Source: Pseudomonadota bacterium
Lineage (GTDB): Bacteria; Myxococcota_A; Bradymonadia; UBA4248
Assembly: GCA_009786045.1 (NCBI GenBank)
Contig: WQTY01000063.1
Location: forward strand, 207 to 9,125
Direction: 5' to 3'
Length of the DNA stretch: 8,919 bases
The notes beneath the pieces are model-generated. The model did no database searches. It was given only the letters and a program-made list of their open reading frames with translations, and was not told where the DNA came from. Position numbers and translations under genes: made by a program. Below, in pieces: positions 6,002 through 8,919 of this stretch. How positions within the stretch are numbered: position 1 is the stretch's first letter; each line of letters opens with the position of its first letter.

Positions 6002-6917
6002 TGCCTGTTTGTTTTGGTGCATGTTCCCGGGGGAAATCTGGTCTGAACTTCGCGAGACACAGCTTGTGGCCCTGGCAGAGTCTTCGAATAGCCGTCTTGT
6101 GGTGTTGGCACCAGTAAGCCCGGCATGGCAGCCTTCGAGCCGGGTGGAGGTGGTTGAGGTACCCGAGTTCATGGGAACCTATGTGGATCCGTCGCGCCTT
6201 GCCCGGGGCATTGCCCGGAGCATTGAGGGGAAGAAGTGCGTGGGTGTTCTGGCAGTGCATTCTTCGCGCAGCGCACGCGTGTTGCCATGGGTAGCTGCTG
6301 TTGCAGACTGGCCATTCTTTTCGAACATGCGTTTTGAAAGTGAGGAAGCCGTGCATCGCATCATTTGTGTGGGGCGCTATTTGGAACGCCTCCGCGTGCA
6401 GGCTGCAGCATTTTGTGCCACACTGGCAGATGACGGCATGGTTTCCTGGGCTGGGCCGTGGCCTGCTGCAGCTTCGGGCCAGCGTTTATGCCCTGGTGCT
6501 TTCGACAGGATTGTGGTGCCTCGTTTAGAAAGTTTCGAGGCATTTGGGCGCGAGGGGCGGCCGCTGGATGGCGCACGTATTGTCTTCGGGGCGGGCCGGG
6601 GGCTTGGAACACGAGAGAATTTTTTGCGGCTTGAACACTATGCCAGGTGTCACGGTGCGGCGATTGCCGCAACGCGCGCTGTCGTTGATCTGGGATGGGT
6701 GACCAATGACGCCCAGGTGGGTCAGACGGGAAAGATCATTGCACCAGAGATTTATGTCGCTTTTGGAATATCCGGTGCCATTCAGCATATCGCAGGCGTT
6801 CGCAGCGCTAAAAAGATTTATGCCATCAATGCCGACAGGGACGCGCCTATTTTTCAATATGCCGATGTGGGTGTCGTTGCCGATGTGGGCAAAATCCTCG
6901 ATCAATGGCTGCCTTAG
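5994..6917 (+). CDS. etfA: Electron transfer flavoprotein alpha subunit
   Basis: The 307-residue protein begins at a GTG (5994) that overlaps the end of etfB by 8 bases; GGAGGAG at 5981-5987 inside etfB is a strong ribosome binding site at good spacing. The nearby ATG at 6001 is in another frame. EtfA supplies the FAD that accepts and passes on electrons. The C-terminal FAD domain (about 192-307) is intact: G-A-G-R-G-L-G-T-R-E-N-F (199-210), T-R-A-V-V-D (227-232), N-D-A-Q-V-G-Q-T-G-K (238-247), P-E-I-Y-V-A-F-G-I-S-G-A-I-Q-H (251-265), I-N-A-D (278-281) and A-P-I-F (284-287). The N-terminal domain is less conserved, as usual for the family, and includes a few unusual cysteines. Length is normal. 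A stem-loop overlaps its stop codon. Confidence 0.95.
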   Translation: MGDACLFWCMFPGEIWSELRETQLVALAESSNSRLVVLAPVSPAWQPSSRVEVVEVPEFMGTYVDPSRLARGIARSIEGKKCVGVLAVHSSRSARVLPWVAAVADWPFFSNMRFESEEAVHRIICVGRYLERLRVQAAAFCATLADDGMVSWAGPWPAAASGQRLCPGAFDRIVVPRLESFEAFGREGRPLDGARIVFGAGRGLGTRENFLRLEHYARCHGAAIAATRAVVDLGWVTNDAQVGQTGKIIAPEIYVAFGISGAIQHIAGVRSAKKIYAINADRDAPIFQYADVGVVADVGKILDQWLP

Positions 6918-6958
6918 TCTTTTTTTGTGGGGGAGCTGGTTCCCCCGGATAAGACTAA
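6914..6958. terminator. Stem-loop spanning the convergent etfA and mscS stop codons
   Basis: TTAGTCTT (6914-6921) pairs with AAGACTAA (6951-6958), and inside it GGGGGA (6929-6934) pairs with TCCCCC (6941-6946) around GCTGGT. The etfA stop (6915-6917) and the mscS stop (6955-6957) lie in opposite outer arms. The T-run at 6920-6926 is inside the structure and not after it, so the form is not a standard intrinsic terminator. Separation of the two convergent units is its likely role. Confidence 0.5.
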
Positions 6959-7770
6959 CTCTTATTGCGAACCGTGATTTGCGGAGATGGCGTCTCGATC
7001 TTGGCATCATCCAGAGACTTTTTGATGCTCAGGAGGAGTTTTTCCCGGACTGCCCCAAACTCACTCGTTTTTGCCCAGACACTGATGTTCCACTTGATGG
7101 CGCTCTCTGTCAGGTCTACAGCCGTGGCAGTGGAGGCGGGCTCAGCCAGGGCGCCTTCGACCTGCGTTGCGGCGAGCAGTGTCTTTTTCGTTTCATCCGT
7201 GCTGGCGTTGAGGGAAATATTGATCGCAACGTCAATACGGCGCGTCGTGCTGGCGGTGACATTTTCGATGGTTGAACCAAAGATTTTAGAATTGGGAACG
7301 ATGATTCTGCGATTATCCGGCGTCGTGAGCGTTGTCTGGAAGAAGTCGATTTCGTTCACTTCACCTGTTTGGCCGTCGACAGTGACGACATCGTGAATTT
7401 TGAAGGGGCGGAAGGCAATGATCATGACGCCCGCAGCAAAGTTTGAGAGCGTTCCCTGGAAAGCCAGACCGACAGCCAGACCGGCGGCAGCGATGATGGC
7501 GGCAACACTTGTGGTCTGGATGCCAAAGAGGCTGAGGCATGCCAAAACCACGATGACGAGAATGAGCCAGTAAGCACCCTTGCCGAGGAACTGCCCCAGG
7601 GTTTCATCAATATGTGTGCGCTGGAGTACCTTGATGATCATGCGCTTGGCGATCTTGGCGACGAAAAAACCCGCTATCAGCAGGAGGATCACGCCGATCA
7701 GGTGGACACAGAACTGGCCCACAGAACCAAGATTATTGAGCTGGTCAATGATTTTCTTAATGAATTCCAT
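6955..7770 (-). CDS. mscS: Small-conductance mechanosensitive channel (MscS family)
   Basis: From the ATG at 7768-7770 the protein has 271 residues, close to E. coli MscS (286); GGAGA upstream (7780-7783 on the complement) supports this start. An upstream extension of the frame is possible but not supported. MscS channels open when membrane tension rises and release solutes after osmotic downshock. Three membrane helices are seen at about 20-42, 64-84 and 88-121. The third carries the pore signature A-A-G-L-A-V-G-L-A-F-Q-G-T-L-S-N-F-A-A-G (95-114), followed by F-R-P-F-K-I-H-D-V-V (120-129). The beta domain holds G-Q-T-G-E-V and the P-N-S-K-I motif (159-163), and a C-terminal alpha/beta domain ends at residue 271. 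This is a minimal, canonical inner-membrane MscS. It lies downstream of a membrane-protein gene on the same strand, 132 bases away. Confidence 0.93.
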   Translation of the reverse strand: MEFIKKIIDQLNNLGSVGQFCVHLIGVILLLIAGFFVAKIAKRMIIKVLQRTHIDETLGQFLGKGAYWLILVIVVLACLSLFGIQTTSVAAIIAAAGLAVGLAFQGTLSNFAAGVMIIAFRPFKIHDVVTVDGQTGEVNEIDFFQTTLTTPDNRRIIVPNSKIFGSTIENVTASTTRRIDVAINISLNASTDETKKTLLAATQVEGALAEPASTATAVDLTESAIKWNISVWAKTSEFGAVREKLLLSIKKSLDDAKIETPSPQITVRNKS

Positions 7771-7902
7771 TTGTAATTTCTCCGCGGAAATGGTCAATGC
7801 ACTGAGCTGCCCATGGTCATGGTCAGCAGTTTTTTCATTTCCCGGCAGGTTATCATGTTTCAGCGCAGGGGATAACCGAAAGTTTCCGGGCAAGCACTAT
7901 TT
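7771..7902 (-). promoter_or_regulatory. mscS upstream region with a nested inverted repeat
   Basis: GGTTATC (7848-7854) is complementary to GATAACC (7871-7877), and CCCGG (7841-7845) to CCGGG (7886-7890) outside it. The structure lies about 70 bases upstream of the mscS start. It could be an operator, an mRNA structure or an end signal of the upstream gene; no T-run follows on the minus strand. No convincing promoter was found. Confidence 0.4.
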
Positions 7903-8817
7903 TTATTCCGCAAGGGGGCAGTGTGCTGTCTCTGTTTTGCCTTTGCCTTTTGCCAAAAGCGATGCAGCCGCCTCGCTGGCGCGGTTTCTGTATGAGGCAG
8001 TCAGCCAGAATGCGGGGACGGCATAAAGGAAGACAGCAAAGAGACAACCCGCCCAGAACACCCAGAATCCGATGAGAGGGTGCTGGGCCAGATCACGTGC
8101 TGCTGCGGCGACATCGACGGCCCGCATCAGAATGAGGAAGGCTGCCCAGCCCAGCAGACTCAGTCCGGTGAGCGCGTAGAAGCGCAGGGGACGGCTCCAC
8201 CAGGCGTGGATGGCGTATTGAATGGATGCACCAAGGCTTCGACCGGAAGTGATGCGCTCGGCGATGATATGGCGCCGCATGCCCAGAAGGGTGGGAAGGA
8301 GGAGAAAGAACAGGCCAAGGCCAAGCGCTGCTTCGGGGGTCTGATGCAGGACGAGGGCGGCGGCAAAGACGCCTGCGAGCATGAGCAAAATGAGGCCCAT
8401 GGCATAGGCGCAGAGATTAATCAGGAGGACAGAGGGGAGGTCATCCAGCCACGGTCTTTGGCGAGCAGCGGGAGATTTATCGGCAATGGCGCGCCACCAG
8501 GCGACATCATAGGCAGAGTGACACAGAATAAAAAGCAGCCCATAGCTTATGGCAGCAGTGGCAAAGTAAAACAGAGACAGCTGCTTCGTATCAGAGAAGG
8601 CAATGATGATGATGGCAAGGATGGCGAACGCATTAAAGGCCATAAAGCCTGCACCCAGGATGTTGGTTCTGGCAATGAAAATCCAGATGCGCGGGAGACT
8701 ATGGGTGCCCATCATGAGAGCGTCCGTGAGAAAATCGCCCCTGCAGGACGGTTTCGATGCAATCTCTGCCGAGTGCTCTGTGGTGTGGTGCTTCGTCATG
8801 GCGCCAAATACTTCCAT
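7903..8817 (-). CDS. Six-helix integral membrane protein of unknown function
   Basis: The frame encodes 304 residues from an ATG at 8815-8817. A second ATG at 8797-8799 (residue 7) has a GGAAG upstream, and either may be the true start. The first 50 residues are polar. About six hydrophobic segments follow, at residues 52-74, 80-100, 128-156, 163-180, 211-233 and 249-275, with a basic Lys-rich tail at the C-terminus. The loops include W-W-R-A (107-110) and G-M-R-R-H-I-I-A-E-R (179-188), which together with A-W-W-S-R-P (205-210) give an amphipathic pattern similar to several uncharacterised six-helix families. No catalytic or transporter signature was recognised, so no function is assigned. 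The gene lies upstream of mscS on the same strand; the 132-base gap leaves co-transcription open. Confidence 0.8.
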   Translation of the reverse strand: MEVFGAMTKHHTTEHSAEIASKPSCRGDFLTDALMMGTHSLPRIWIFIARTNILGAGFMAFNAFAILAIIIIAFSDTKQLSLFYFATAAISYGLLFILCHSAYDVAWWRAIADKSPAARQRPWLDDLPSVLLINLCAYAMGLILLMLAGVFAAALVLHQTPEAALGLGLFFLLLPTLLGMRRHIIAERITSGRSLGASIQYAIHAWWSRPLRFYALTGLSLLGWAAFLILMRAVDVAAAARDLAQHPLIGFWVFWAGCLFAVFLYAVPAFWLTASYRNRASEAAASLLAKGKGKTETAHCPLAE

Positions 8818-8919
8818 AAATTGGTTTTTTTGCTTCGGGCATTTAGAGGGGGCAACGCCCCCTGCGCCGCTATTGCCGCATGCGGCAATACGCGTCTACC
8901 CCCTTTGCGGGGACACCCC
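8818..8919. repeat. Right-edge palindromic repeat region
   Basis: AGGGGGC (8847-8853), loop AAC, GCCCCCT (8857-8863) is the inverted counterpart of the left-edge hairpin; 26 bases (8848-8873) are identical in reverse complement to 38-63. Directly next to it is a perfect 20-bp palindrome at 8871-8890 (TATTGCCGCA and its complement, no spacer). CCCC (8900-8903) can then pair with GGGG (8909-8912). The region is non-coding and precedes the membrane-protein gene, so that gene's promoter may lie within or beside the repeat. Confidence 0.8.

Noticed and set aside
35..8876. Composite transposon or integrative element bounded by the inverted repeats
   Set aside because: No transposase, integrase or target-site duplication is visible, and the enclosed genes include core metabolic and osmotic functions. 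A dispersed repeat family is simpler.
1..8919. CRISPR array, tRNA or rRNA genes, defence or phage genes
   Set aside because: No regularly spaced direct repeats, no RNA-gene-like segments and no relevant protein families were seen on either strand.

Overview
The window is a bacterial chromosomal segment of moderate GC content with ten protein-coding genes and no RNA genes, CRISPR array, transposase or phage genes. The organism cannot be named from sequence alone. A seven-repeat cysteine-rich lipoprotein, an orphan cyclic-nucleotide-binding-fold protein and a PspA/MoxR pair would fit a deltaproteobacterial-type lineage (Myxococcota or Bradymonadota-like). That placement is a low-confidence inference.

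Layout. Bases 1-253 are non-coding and rich in hairpins, including one copy of a palindromic repeat. Plus-strand genes follow: a small protein with an N-terminal SEC-C zinc motif (254-862), a stand-alone cNMP-binding-fold protein with no DNA-binding domain (940-1410), a YbjN-like protein (1597-1980), a PspA/IM30 protein (2004-2780) and a MoxR-type AAA+ ATPase (2854-3843). ybjN and pspA are 23 bases apart with good ribosome binding sites. A perfect hairpin with a T-rich tail sits between pspA and moxR, close enough to the moxR start to affect its expression. A bidirectional terminator (about 3870-3903) separates moxR from a convergent minus-strand gene for a lipoprotein (3950-5116) built of seven six-cysteine repeats. 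Divergent from it are etfB (5273-6001) and etfA (5994-6917), which overlap by 8 bases. A stem-loop containing both stop codons separates etfA from minus-strand mscS (6955-7770). Upstream of mscS on the same strand lies a gene for a six-helix membrane protein of unknown function (7903-8817). The right edge holds a second, inverted copy of the left-edge repeat and a perfect 20-bp palindrome.

How the genes may work together. YbjN-like protein, PspA and MoxR form a plausible envelope-maintenance module. PspA is a membrane-binding ESCRT-III-family coiled coil, MoxR proteins are chaperone-like AAA+ ATPases, and YbjN-like proteins have a secretion-chaperone-like fold. MscS and the Cys-rich lipoprotein also act at the envelope, but nothing in the sequence links them directly to the module. 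EtfAB is a metabolic electron carrier whose dehydrogenase partners must lie elsewhere. The items most worth following up are the YbjN-PspA-MoxR set with its intergenic hairpin, the strict cysteine register of the lipoprotein, and the inverted repeats at the two edges.
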